DNA from: Sthenelais limicola
Taxonomy: Eukaryota; Annelida; Polychaeta; Phyllodocida; Sigalionidae
DNA: 64,000 nt
Assembly: GCA_942159475.1 (NCBI GenBank)
Contig: OW804099.1
Span: 13,766,162 to 13,830,161 of the forward strand
Reading direction: 5' to 3'
This document shows positions 42,802-52,631 of this stretch, in pieces (positions within the stretch are counted from its first letter, which is position 1; each line of letters begins with the position of its first letter). The notes beneath the pieces are model-generated. The model was not told where the DNA came from. It did not search any database and worked only from the letters and a program-made list of their open reading frames with translations. The position numbers and the translations under genes are program-made.

Positions 42802-44122
42802 CAGGATGAGTGGCCAGGTAGGATCTACTAGTCCTTACTAAATCCTCAAGTCTTCCTAACCAGAAAAATCTTAAAATGTACATTTCTCATGTTTAAAACA
42901 ACTAAGTACTGAAAACAGATTTTTTTCAGTTCCATTTTCTTTGCCTCATACATATGCTTGTTATGCCCTACCACATCATCGTTGTGACATAGTCTTGGAG
43001 CTTTTAGTGTTTATTCCATAATTGGGCCGTGCGAAATCATGACTCTGCACTCCAAGGTTAATATGTTAGGTGTTAAGTGTAATCCTTTATCATTATTTAT
43101 TGAGCAAGGGAGAGTTAGGAAGAGCTCTGCGGGGTATAACATTAAGTTTATTAATTAATTAATTGTGTTATTGACTTGAATATATATCAGTGATCAAAAT
43201 AAGAGCTTGCCCGAGCCATTTGGCAAGTAAAAATTGCGGCGGTCAAGCTGTTTTGGCCATGAGCTTGCCCGCCCACTTTATCTCAACAATAGGGCAGTTT
43301 ACAAATTGACAGCAGCGCCATACAGAGAGCGGCGGAAAACGGCCCAAACTATGAGCTAGGTGGGCAGGCTCACAGAAACCTTATGTATTAACCATAGGCT
43401 TCTAACTTTCTCCTTTTTCTCCCAGAATTTGAGTTATTGTATAATACTATCAGCTATCCAATATTATTAAATGACATGTTAAGATTGGTCATGCTTAATA
43501 GAGGACATTTTATCTGCTAGATTTTAGTATATGGCAACTTTTGTAACAGTGTATCAACAAAAACAAGTAAACGTAGGTGTACGGGCTGCAGGGGGTCAGC
43601 GGCCGTATGGTCCGAGGGACACACACACCTCTGCACGTCCACCGGGAGCCCGGGTGGAGGGTGCACAGTTTGGCCCGCATAGCCAGGTAGGTCAGCTGGA
43701 CTGGGCATGCGTACAGTGGTAAAAGTTAATCCCGCAGTCACTGGTATGCACTGGTGACGGAATTTGTAAAGTGGGCTATTGTGGCATTACTCAGGGCAAT
43801 CAGAAATTCTGGTGGGCAACCTGATTTTGTCAGTAGCTTGCCCTATATTTACCCCATATTTCAACCACTGTATATATTTACCAATATTTACTGTAAAGAC
43901 AAAGATCATCTTGTTAAGGTTAGATGTCTAGTTCGTGTATCAGTGATTTTACCTTACATCAAACTACGGCACAGAAGAGACAGAAACTCGGAGATAAGCA
44001 TATTGTTTATACTGTTATTGATTAATCTGACAAATTAATTGTCAGAATAAAAATCTCATATGTGTTTATATAAATTGTCAGGTGCAGTTTGATGTGAACT
44101 GATTAACTCTATATATTTGCAG
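42802..44122. other. Non-coding stretch and presumed ZNF intron
   Basis: No supported exon. A G/C-richer patch at 43570-43740 carries open frames on both strands without motifs. The right end is the intron boundary: 'tatatatttgcag' ends at 44122, a good acceptor for the zinc-finger exon. Confidence 0.45.
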
Positions 44123-44152
44123 GGTTCCAGGTCCTGAAGACAGGTTCCCAAT

Positions 44153-46936
44153 GTGACTCATACAGGGGAGACAGGACAGGCAGCAAATGCTACAAGTGTG
44201 ACTAGTGCAACTTCTCTACTGATGTCAGAAGGCATGATGCATCACAGTGTGACTCATACAGGGGAGACAGGACAGGCAGCAAATGCTACAAGTGTGACTA
44301 GTGCACCTTCTCTACTGATGTCAGAAGGCATGATGCACCACTATGTGCCTCATACAGGAGAGACAGGACAGGCAGCAAATGCTACAAGTGTGACTAGTGC
44401 AACTTCTCTACTGATGTCAGAAGGCATGATGCATCACAGTGTGACTCATACAGGGGAGACAGGACAGGCAGCAAATGCTACAAGTGTGACTAGTGCACCT
44501 TCTCTACTGATGTCAGAAGGCATGATGCATCACAGTGTGACTCATACAGGGGGGACAGGACAGGCAGCAAATGCTACAAGTGTGACTAGTGTACCTTCTC
44601 TACTGATGTCAGAAGGCATGATGCATCACAGTGTGACTCATACAGGGGAGACAGGACAGGCAGCAAATGCTACAAGTGTGACTAGTGCACCTTCTCTACT
44701 GATGTCAGAAGGCATGATGCATCACAGTGTGACTCATACAGGGGAGACAGGACAGGCAGCAAATGCTACAAGTGTGACTAGTGCACCTTCTCTACTGATG
44801 TCAGAAGGCATGATGCATCACAGTGTGACTCATACAGGGGAGACAGGGCAGGCAGCTAATGCTACAAGTGTGACTAGTGCACCTTCTCTACTGATGTCAG
44901 AAGGCATGATGCATCACAGTGTGACTCATACAGGGGAGACAGAACAGGCAGCAAATGCTACAAGTGTGACTAGTGTACCTTCTCTACTGATGTCAGAAGG
45001 CATGATGCATCACAGTGTGACTCATACAGGGGAGACAGGACTGGCAGCAAATGCTACAAGTGTGACTAGTGCACCTTCTCTACTGATGTCAGAAGGCATG
45101 ATGCATCACAGTGTGACTCATACAGGGGAGACAGGACAGGCAGCAAATGCTACAAGTGTGACTAGTGCACCTTCTCTACTGATGTCAGAAGGCATGTTGC
45201 ATCACAGTGTGACTCATACAGGGGAGACAGGACAGGCAGCAAATGCTACAAGTGTGACTAGTGCACCTTCTCTACTGAAGTCAGAAGGTATGATGCATCA
45301 CAGTGTGACTCATACAGGGGAGACAGGACAGGCAGCAAATGCTACAAGTGTGACTAGTGTACCTTCTCTACTGATGTCAGAAGGTATGATGCATCACAGT
45401 GTGACTCATACAGGGGAGACAGGACAGGCAGCAAATGCTACAAGTGTGACTAGTGAACCTTCTCTACTGAAGTCAGAAGGTATGATGCATCACAGTGTGA
45501 CTCATACAGGGGAGACAGGACAGGCAGCAAATGCTACAAGTGTGACTAGTGAACCTTCTCTACTGATGTCAGAAGGTATGATGCATCACAGTGTGACTCA
45601 TACAGGGGAGACAGGACAGGCAGCAAATGCTACAAGTGTGACTAGTGCACCTTCTCTACTGAAGTCAGAAGGTATGATGCATCACAGTGTGACTCATACA
45701 GGGGAGACAGGACAGGCAGCAAATGCTACAAGTGTGACTAGTGTACCTTCTCTACTGATGTCAGAAGGTATGATGCATCACAGTGTGACTCATACAGGGG
45801 AGACAGGACAGACAGCAAATGCTACAAGTGTGACTAGTGCACCTTCTCTACTGATGTCAGAAGGCATGATGCATCACAGTGTGACTCATACAGGGGAGAC
45901 AGGACAGGCATCAAATGCTACAAGTGTGACTAGTGCACCTTCTCTACTGATGTCAGAAGGCATGATGCATCACAGTGTGACTCATACAGGGGAGACAGGA
46001 CTGGCAGCAATTGCTACAAGTGTGACTAGTGAACCTTCTCTACTGATGTCAGAAGGCATGATGCATCACAGTATGACTCATACAGGGGAGACAGGACAGA
46101 CAGCAAATGCTACAAGTGTGACTAGTGCACCTTCTCTACTGATGTCAGAAGGCATGGTGCATCACAGTGTGACTCATACAGGGGAGACAGGAGAGGCAGC
46201 AAATGCTACAAGTGTGACTAGTGCACCTTCTCTACTGATGTCAGAAGGCATGATGCATCACAGTGTGACTCATACAGGGGAGACAGGACAGACAGCAAAT
46301 GCTACAAGTGTGACTAGTGTACCTTCTCTACTGATGTCAGAAGGCATGGTGCATCACAGTGTGACTCATACAGGGGAGACAGGACAGGCAGCACATGCTA
46401 CAAGTGTGACTAGTGCACCTTCTCTACTGATGTCAGAAGGCATGGTGCATCACAGTGTGACTCATACAGGGGAGACAGGACGGGCAGCAAATGCTACAAG
46501 TATGACTAGTGCACCTTCTCTACTGATGTCAGAAGGCATGGTGCATCACAGTGTGACTCATACAGGGGAGACAGGACAGGCAGCAAATGCTACAAGTGTG
46601 ACTAGTGTACCTTCTCTACTGATGTCAGAAGGCATGATGCATCACAGTGTGACTCATACAGGGGAGACAGGACAGGCATCAAATGCTACAAGTGTGACTA
46701 GTACACCTTCTCTACTGATGTCAGAAGGCATGATGCATCACAGTGTGACTCATACAGGGGAGACAGGACAGGCAGCAAATGCTACAAGTGTGATTAGTGT
46801 ACCTTCTCTACTGATGTCAGAAGGCATGATGCATCACAGTGTGACTCATACAGGGGAGACAGGACAGGCAGCAAATGCTACAAGTGTGATTAGTGTACCT
46901 TCTCTACTGATGTCAGAAGGCATGATGCATCACATT
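44153..46936 (+). repeat. 96-bp coding repeat array, 29 copies
   Basis: Twenty-nine 96-bp units without a single indel. Variation is confined to a few codons: GCA/GTA/GAA at unit residue 18, ATG/AAG at residue 23, ATG/GTG before the His pair, and GCA/ACA/TCA in QAAN. Neighbouring units share variants (GGT for GGC in units 12-17), as expected from local unequal exchange. Confidence 0.95.
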
Positions 46937-48646
46937 GTGACTCATACACGGGAGAGACTACGTGAGTGTAGTGTGTGTGTTAAAGGGTTTACAGAGCGCA
47001 GTAGGTTAGAGGAACATTTGCTTACACACAGAGCTGAGGGGAAATATAAGTGTACTGTGTGTGACCATAGGGCAGCAAATACTGGAAACCTGAGGCATCA
47101 CATGAGAACCCACACTGGAGAAAAGCCTTATCAATGTATTCTGTGTGACTATAGGACAACACAGGCTGGACACCTGAAAATGCACATGAGAACACATTCT
47201 GGAGAAAAACCTCATAAATGTACTGTGTGTGACTATAGGGCAGCACGAGCTGCTTCCCTGCAGGATCACATGAGAAAACATACTGGAGAAAAGCCTCATA
47301 AATGTACTGAGTGTGACTATAGGACAGGACTGGCTTTTAGCCTACAGGTTCACATGAGAATACATAGTTTGGAAAAGCCACATGAATGTACAGTGTGTGA
47401 CTATAGGACAGCACGAACTGGACACCTAAAGAGGCACATGAGAACACATACTGGGGAAAAGCCTTATAGATGTACTGTATGTGACTATAGGGCAGCCGTG
47501 CCTGCTTCCCTGAGGGATCACATGAGGACACATACTGGAGAGAAACCTTATAAATGTACTGTGTGTGACTATAGGACTGGACTGTCTCAAAACCTAAGGA
47601 GTCACATGAAAACACATAGTGGGGAAAGGCCTTATGAATGTACTGTGTGTCCATACAGGGCAGCACAGCCAGGAACTCTGATGAAACACATGAGAACACA
47701 TAGTGTGGAAAAGCCTCATAAGTGTACTGTGTGCGACTTTAGGGCAGCAAATGCTGAAAACCTAACGGATCATATGAGAACACATACTGTGGAAAAGCCT
47801 CATAAGTGTACTGTGTGCAACTATAGGGCAGCAAATGCTGAAAACCTGACAGATCATATGAGAACACATACTGTGGAAAAGCCTCTTAAGTGTACTGTGT
47901 GCGACTTTAGGGCAGCAACTGCAGGAAACCTGATGCAACACATGAGAACACATACTGTGGAAAAGCCTCATAAGTGTACTGTGTGCGACTTTAGGGCAGC
48001 AGATAATGGAAACTTGATGCAACACATGGGAACACATACTGTGGAAAAGCCTCATTCATATAAGTGCACTGTGTGTGACCATAGGGCAGCGAATGCTGGA
48101 AACCTGACACATCACATGAGAACACATACTGGGGAAAAGCCTCATAAGTGTACTGAGTGTGACTATAGGGCAGCGAATGCTGGAAACCTGAGGCATCACA
48201 TAAGAACACATACTGGGGAAAAGCCTCATAAGTGTACTGAGTGTGACTATAGGGCAGCACAGGCTGGAAACCTGACACAACACATGAAAACACATAGTGT
48301 GGAAAAGCTTCACAAATGTACTGAGTGTGACTTTAGAACATATCATGCTGGAAACCTAATGTATCATATGAGAACACATACTGTGGAAAAGCCTCTTAAG
48401 TGTACTGTGTGTGACTTTAGGACAAGCCATGCTGGAAACCTGATGAAGCACATGGGAACACACAGTGGCGCTAAATCTCAGAAAGCCCGTTGTCTTGTGT
48501 GTGACAATAGTGCTACACTGGCTGAAAAGAAGGACAGACACATGAGAACACATACTGAAGGAAAGCCTGATGAATGTACTGAGTGTGACTATTGGGCAGC
48601 ATGGGCTGAAACTCTGAGGAAGCACATGAGAACACACACTAACTAA
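44153..48646 (+). CDS. C2H2 zinc-finger protein with twenty-nine 32-aa repeats
   Basis: About 928 residues are 29 copies of the 32-residue unit, then 20 C2H2 fingers of the C-x2-C-[DN]-[YFH]-R...L-x2-H-M-[RK]-T-H type run to the stop at 48646. Finger 1 (CSVCVKGF...HLLTH) is atypical, as in the minus-strand paralogue. Finger 19 (CLVCDNSATLAEKKDRH) lacks the hydrophobic Leu. Linkers are TGEKPHK or TVEKPHK. Such arrays usually bind DNA in the nucleus. The exon begins at 44123 after an acceptor. The array frame has a TGA a few codons before the array and no ATG ahead of it (44153 is GTG), so translation would start at an internal Met, the first near 44213. It is inverted with respect to its paralogue at 11.6-13.8 kb. 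No effector domain visible. Confidence 0.82.
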   Translation: MTHTGETGQAANATSVTSATSLLMSEGMMHHSVTHTGETGQAANATSVTSAPSLLMSEGMMHHYVPHTGETGQAANATSVTSATSLLMSEGMMHHSVTHTGETGQAANATSVTSAPSLLMSEGMMHHSVTHTGGTGQAANATSVTSVPSLLMSEGMMHHSVTHTGETGQAANATSVTSAPSLLMSEGMMHHSVTHTGETGQAANATSVTSAPSLLMSEGMMHHSVTHTGETGQAANATSVTSAPSLLMSEGMMHHSVTHTGETEQAANATSVTSVPSLLMSEGMMHHSVTHTGETGLAANATSVTSAPSLLMSEGMMHHSVTHTGETGQAANATSVTSAPSLLMSEGMLHHSVTHTGETGQAANATSVTSAPSLLKSEGMMHHSVTHTGETGQAANATSVTSVPSLLMSEGMMHHSVTHTGETGQAANATSVTSEPSLLKSEGMMHHSVTHTGETGQAANATSVTSEPSLLMSEGMMHHSVTHTGETGQAANATSVTSAPSLLKSEGMMHHSVTHTGETGQAANATSVTSVPSLLMSEGMMHHSVTHTGETGQTANATSVTSAPSLLMSEGMMHHSVTHTGETGQASNATSVTSAPSLLMSEGMMHHSVTHTGETGLAAIATSVTSEPSLLMSEGMMHHSMTHTGETGQTANATSVTSAPSLLMSEGMVHHSVTHTGETGEAANATSVTSAPSLLMSEGMMHHSVTHTGETGQTANATSVTSVPSLLMSEGMVHHSVTHTGETGQAAHATSVTSAPSLLMSEGMVHHSVTHTGETGRAANATSMTSAPSLLMSEGMVHHSVTHTGETGQAANATSVTSVPSLLMSEGMMHHSVTHTGETGQASNATSVTSTPSLLMSEGMMHHSVTHTGETGQAANATSVISVPSLLMSEGMMHHSVTHTGETGQAANATSVISVPSLLMSEGMMHHIVTHTRERLRECSVCVKGFTERSRLEEHLLTHRAEGKYKCTVCDHRAANTGNLRHHMRTHTGEKPYQCILCDYRTTQAGHLKMHMRTHSGEKPHKCTVCDYRAARAASLQDHMRKHTGEKPHKCTECDYRTGLAFSLQVHMRIHSLEKPHECTVCDYRTARTGHLKRHMRTHTGEKPYRCTVCDYRAAVPASLRDHMRTHTGEKPYKCTVCDYRTGLSQNLRSHMKTHSGERPYECTVCPYRAAQPGTLMKHMRTHSVEKPHKCTVCDFRAANAENLTDHMRTHTVEKPHKCTVCNYRAANAENLTDHMRTHTVEKPLKCTVCDFRAATAGNLMQHMRTHTVEKPHKCTVCDFRAADNGNLMQHMGTHTVEKPHSYKCTVCDHRAANAGNLTHHMRTHTGEKPHKCTECDYRAANAGNLRHHIRTHTGEKPHKCTECDYRAAQAGNLTQHMKTHSVEKLHKCTECDFRTYHAGNLMYHMRTHTVEKPLKCTVCDFRTSHAGNLMKHMGTHSGAKSQKARCLVCDNSATLAEKKDRHMRTHTEGKPDECTECDYWAAWAETLRKHMRTHTN

Positions 48647-49109
48647 CATAAACACTAAAATGTGAAAGTTGCTTTGCCGCATTTCAGAAAAGTAAAGAAC
48701 ATCAATATTGTTTATAGGTTTGGATGAAATAGAGTGGCTAGACGTAGATAACGTCATCCTCTATTTAGTGGTACTACTATAGGCTGCAGAGCAGCATTAT
48801 AAATTGCCCAGGTTGATTCCCATAACTATCAATATAGCTCTATTACTTGCAGAAATTATATCCTGTCCTGGTGAAATATGTGAAAAAAATTATACCTATC
48901 TATAGATATACATGTATGAAATACATAGCTGAAGAATGACACCTGCCAAGGCATATATATGAATGACCTTACAGAAAAAAATAATATTAAATGAGATGTA
49001 AAAACAGTGAATCCTGGCTTTGTGTTAAAATAGGGTTTATATTTCAATCTATATCATAAGATCCTGGTTTACTTTAAGAGTCATACAAAGGTTTTCGATC
49101 TTTTTCTAG
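48647..49109. other. Likely 3' untranslated and flanking DNA of ZNF gene
   Basis: It follows the stop codon. No clear AATAAA was found close to the gene. No other feature seen. Confidence 0.4.
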
Positions 49110-49111
49110 TA

Positions 49112-49541
49112 CCGTATATACCTGTGTATAAGCCAGACCCCGTTGATAAGCCCACCCCGTTTATAAGCTGGGGGTTTAGCACCTCCTAACGTTAATATAA
49201 GCCGGGCCCCGTTTATAAGCCGGGTGCCTGTACTCTCATCTGAAGAGATCATCCAGAACAAGCTTCTATTCAGGATAGTTTGAATATAGAACTCAGTTGT
49301 CGTTGGTTGATTGTGAACTGTCAACAATTCTAGTAGTTTTTTTTGTTAAATTGGACTTGAAAACATGAAAACAAGAGTAATGAATGAAGATAATAATAAA
49401 CATGAGTTTCAGTTATACCTACTGGTTTCAATTATTGTAATATAAGCCGGGCCCCGAATATAAGCCCACCCCGAATATAAGCCGGGTCAATTCACCATTT
49501 GAAATTAATATAAGCCGGGGCTTATACACGGGTATATATGG
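49112..49541. mobile_element. TA-flanked MITE with 'tataagccggg' repeats
   Basis: Imperfect terminal inverted repeats of about 25-30 bp run CCGTATATACCTGTGTATAA on the left and its near reverse complement on the right. They are bounded by TA at 49110-49111 and 49542-49543, as in Tc1/mariner-type insertions. The interior has several copies of 'tataagccgggccccg' clustered near both ends. No coding capacity. Confidence 0.8.
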
Positions 49542-50355
49542 TATTTGTACATTAATTAATGGTTTCTCGTTTATACTGTTTATGAGAGTCGCGATTCTTT
49601 GTTAGCTTGGATGGGAAAAGGTAGCCGATGGTACAAAGGATTTTTTATAATGAAATTTTATTTGTGTTCAGGCTTAGGTAAACCTAATATTCCTCTGATA
49701 CACAATCAAAAATATGACTAGGAGTACCCGTATGAACAATTTAAAATTCCTTTGTTTATTGTACTTACTTATGATGCATGCTGGGATAATTATACTGCAT
49801 GATGGTGTAAAATTCGGGACTCCTCTTTGAGTTGTCTTGAAACTTTATTTTGAGTTTTTTATTCAGAAATACCTGCCACGCCCCCTACCGGCTCAGAGGC
49901 CTAACCACCTTTCTTCCCGCACAAACTCATGAACTTCTTTTCATCCTTAAAAACAAACACCTGGTGTAAATTTTATGTCACCGTTATCTTAAATTCTTAT
50001 CACGTGTGAGGGAGAGGGAAGAGTCAGGCACCCTACTCTCAGGAGTCATTGCTTGCCTGATATTACTTTGAACTGAATACACAGCTATATACTACCAGCT
50101 ATTGACTTGACTTCATCATTTCATCTTTACTTTTTGACTATTTCTTTCAACCTGATATTTAGAATCAATTTAGCACATGGGTATTTACCATATAAAGAGG
50201 TCAAAGAATCAATAATGTGTAACAAGTAAAACTCAGTGAAACAGATTTAAAGTTAAACAAGTAGAAATATTAGGATACAGTTTCTAAGAGGACAAGTTTT
50301 GAGCTGAGGGGAGGGAGGGCCAGTTGTTTTGGTAATTAGTCCTGCCAACCTTGTA

Positions 50356-50440
50356 TGCCTCACCGCCTCTGGGGTTGTGCCTCACCGCCTCTGGGGTTGT
50401 GCCTCACTGCCTCTGGGGTTGTGCCTCACCGCCTCTCTTG
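50356..50440. repeat. 22-bp tandem repeat, four copies
   Basis: The unit 'tgcctcaccgcctctggggt' plus 'tg' occurs four times with one substitution; the last copy is truncated. Confidence 0.9.
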
Positions 50441-52053
50441 TACTTTAAGTTTCCTCTGCTGACCCCAGTGGTAACTCTGTGAAATGCTCTTGTAAGAAAG
50501 TGGATTTCTTATACATTAATTATAATTTAACCTGTAAGTTGGACACATTCTTCTCACCATGAGGGATGCAACCTCCCTCATCCTCAGCCAATCATAGCAA
50601 GGGGGGAGGGGGGAGTTGGTCAGTACAATGTATTGTGGGTAATATCATCACGTATAAAATGAAGTGCATGTATAAAATATAATCTTGGGACAGACACTCT
50701 TCTTCCTGAGCTTGAACTGCAGACATACCTCCAGCCTTCATCTTCACTCATTTCACCTCGAACCTCTGGGCAAAAGCCCCTTGGTAAACTTCACTCTAAT
50801 AATATGAAAGGCAAAGGGACAATAGCAATAGCAATAAATTTGATAAACTACTATTCGTCCATTGGATTGAGTTCTAGTTTATGTCAATATTTTTCACAAG
50901 GAATATCAAGTATTGTTCATACATTGCAGTCGCTTGTTCCATTTTGCCGACATTTGTGTATAATTTAAGGAATCGAGGGGGAAAGTTGGGGATTTCTTTT
51001 TCTTGTTTGCTATGGTCGTGAAGGGCTGGAGTCCCCCATGGCCCGGCCCACTCCCCAGCAGTGGGGTGAAAGTAAACAATTGGTGAAATCTCAACATTAC
51101 TGTATATTTTAGGCAATAAATGTTTGAGGACTTTGATCGTCATCATTTATATTTATGCGTGTGCTTAGCTGTATTATTTATGTCAGAAAATCCACAAAGC
51201 CTTCATCATTGGCATTTATACCATTAATCCCCATATCCTTAAAAATGTTATTTAAATTATTACTTAAAACATAATAACAGGAAAAAAGAAATCCAGGAAT
51301 ACGTTGTGGGGAAGAATCCTTAGTGAACTAGAAGGGGATGGGGAGTAAAAGTCTCATCGGTGTATACAAGGAACCCTACATCTATGTTTAATGGTAGTCG
51401 AAAGACCCTTTTTCACTTATGTTGATTGGAGAAGTGTTATAAATCCAATATTGTTAAGGGTGTGAACGAAAATCAAGAAAATACCAAAAAAACTACAAAA
51501 CACAAAGGTACAACAAGGAAGTCATTTTAGAGTTGTAAGAGCCACGATGGCAGACTATGTTGAATAAAAACCTTTTAAAAACAAAAACAAAATTATTACT
51601 TGCATCAAGACCTTTTCAAGCATTGTCCCACTGTTGTATAATAATATAAATCCCTCTATCTCTTAATATTTATCACTCATCATTTGCAGGGGCCAAAAGT
51701 GAATTCATTAGAATAATATAAATAATTTGAAGGATTATAAAATGGATCCTAAGAAATGCCGGCAATATAATTCACAGCAAAGGTATGCCTAATAGGAGTT
51801 ATCCGAATTCGAATTTATTTGACGACTAGTGGAGAGGGGCCAAAGCAGAGGGTCATGGGTATATTTGACTGGAACTGGGGCCAAGCCATCTGTGTTTACA
51901 TTATGTGGGTGCAAGTTCCAATGGACGCAGACAGGGACCCTTGATACAAATCATTTTAGAGGCAGAAAAAGATCTAATATTGCCACAAAACTTGAGGATA
52001 TATGAGACAACACTATGCCCTATCTGCATATTAATTTATTTTCCGTAGGTATG

Positions 52054-52090
52054 TGAGTGTGTGTGTGTGGGGGGGGGGGGGGGCGGGGGG
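52054..52090 (+). repeat. (GT)n followed by poly-G tract
   Basis: A GT run precedes at least sixteen G bases, one C and further G bases. Confidence 0.9.
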
Positions 52091-52234
52091 ACAATTTTTT
52101 TGCACCAACTCTGAAGGGTAGCTCCATTTATGCTTGCGTAAACCTTACAGAAACCTGTATCATGAAATTATAAAATGCTCTGCATGCTTTCTTTAATTCT
52201 ATCCATCAAAGCAACTGTTTTCTAACGCAGTCAC

Positions 52235-52387
52235 TGTAGTATTCTTAAGCTAGTTTTACAGAGAGTTGAAGAAACTTGTCAGACACAGCCATTGTTGTTA
52301 ATCAGGAACCTTTATTTCCGGTTTGTATTACAATACATGGCGATTACGGGATTCACCGAAATGGTCAATGTGTATACCAACACTACA
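52235..52387 (-). repeat. 3' LTR of compact gypsy element, 153 bp
   Basis: Identical to 57065-57217. The sense strand contains 'ggaaataaaggttcc' with an AATAAA polyadenylation signal. Confidence 0.96.
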
Positions 52388-52403
52388 TCTCTCTTTTTCC
52401 TTG
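52388..52403 (-). other. Polypurine tract of compact gypsy element
   Basis: The sense strand reads 'aaggaaaaagagaga' directly before the 3' LTR, a clean plus-strand primer site. Confidence 0.9.
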
Positions 52404-52631
52404 ATTCAAACTCCATATAAGATTATGTAATAATGATGGATAAACATGACTTAGATCACGGACTAGATTGATTGATTCTTTGTTCCATACATCAGCACCA
52501 TATCATTTATCAGTTTCAAGTTAACACCTTATTTTTCTAGCAACTCAATGCTTAATACTTTCAACCTTAAACTTGTAACATTATGTTATAGTAGCACCTG
52601 AGAGAGCATGATGAAAGACGATGATGAACTT

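Larger units (their letters stand above)
49544..52234. other. Non-coding stretch
   Basis: No supported gene. It contains the 22-bp repeat at 50356-50440 and a GT/poly-G tract near 52054-52090. The minus frames at 50874-51146 have no motif. Confidence 0.5.

Noticed and set aside
44153..46936. Regular 96-bp repeats resembling a CRISPR-like array
   Set aside because: There are no unique spacers between units, the array is one open coding frame in a zinc-finger exon, and the genome is eukaryotic.
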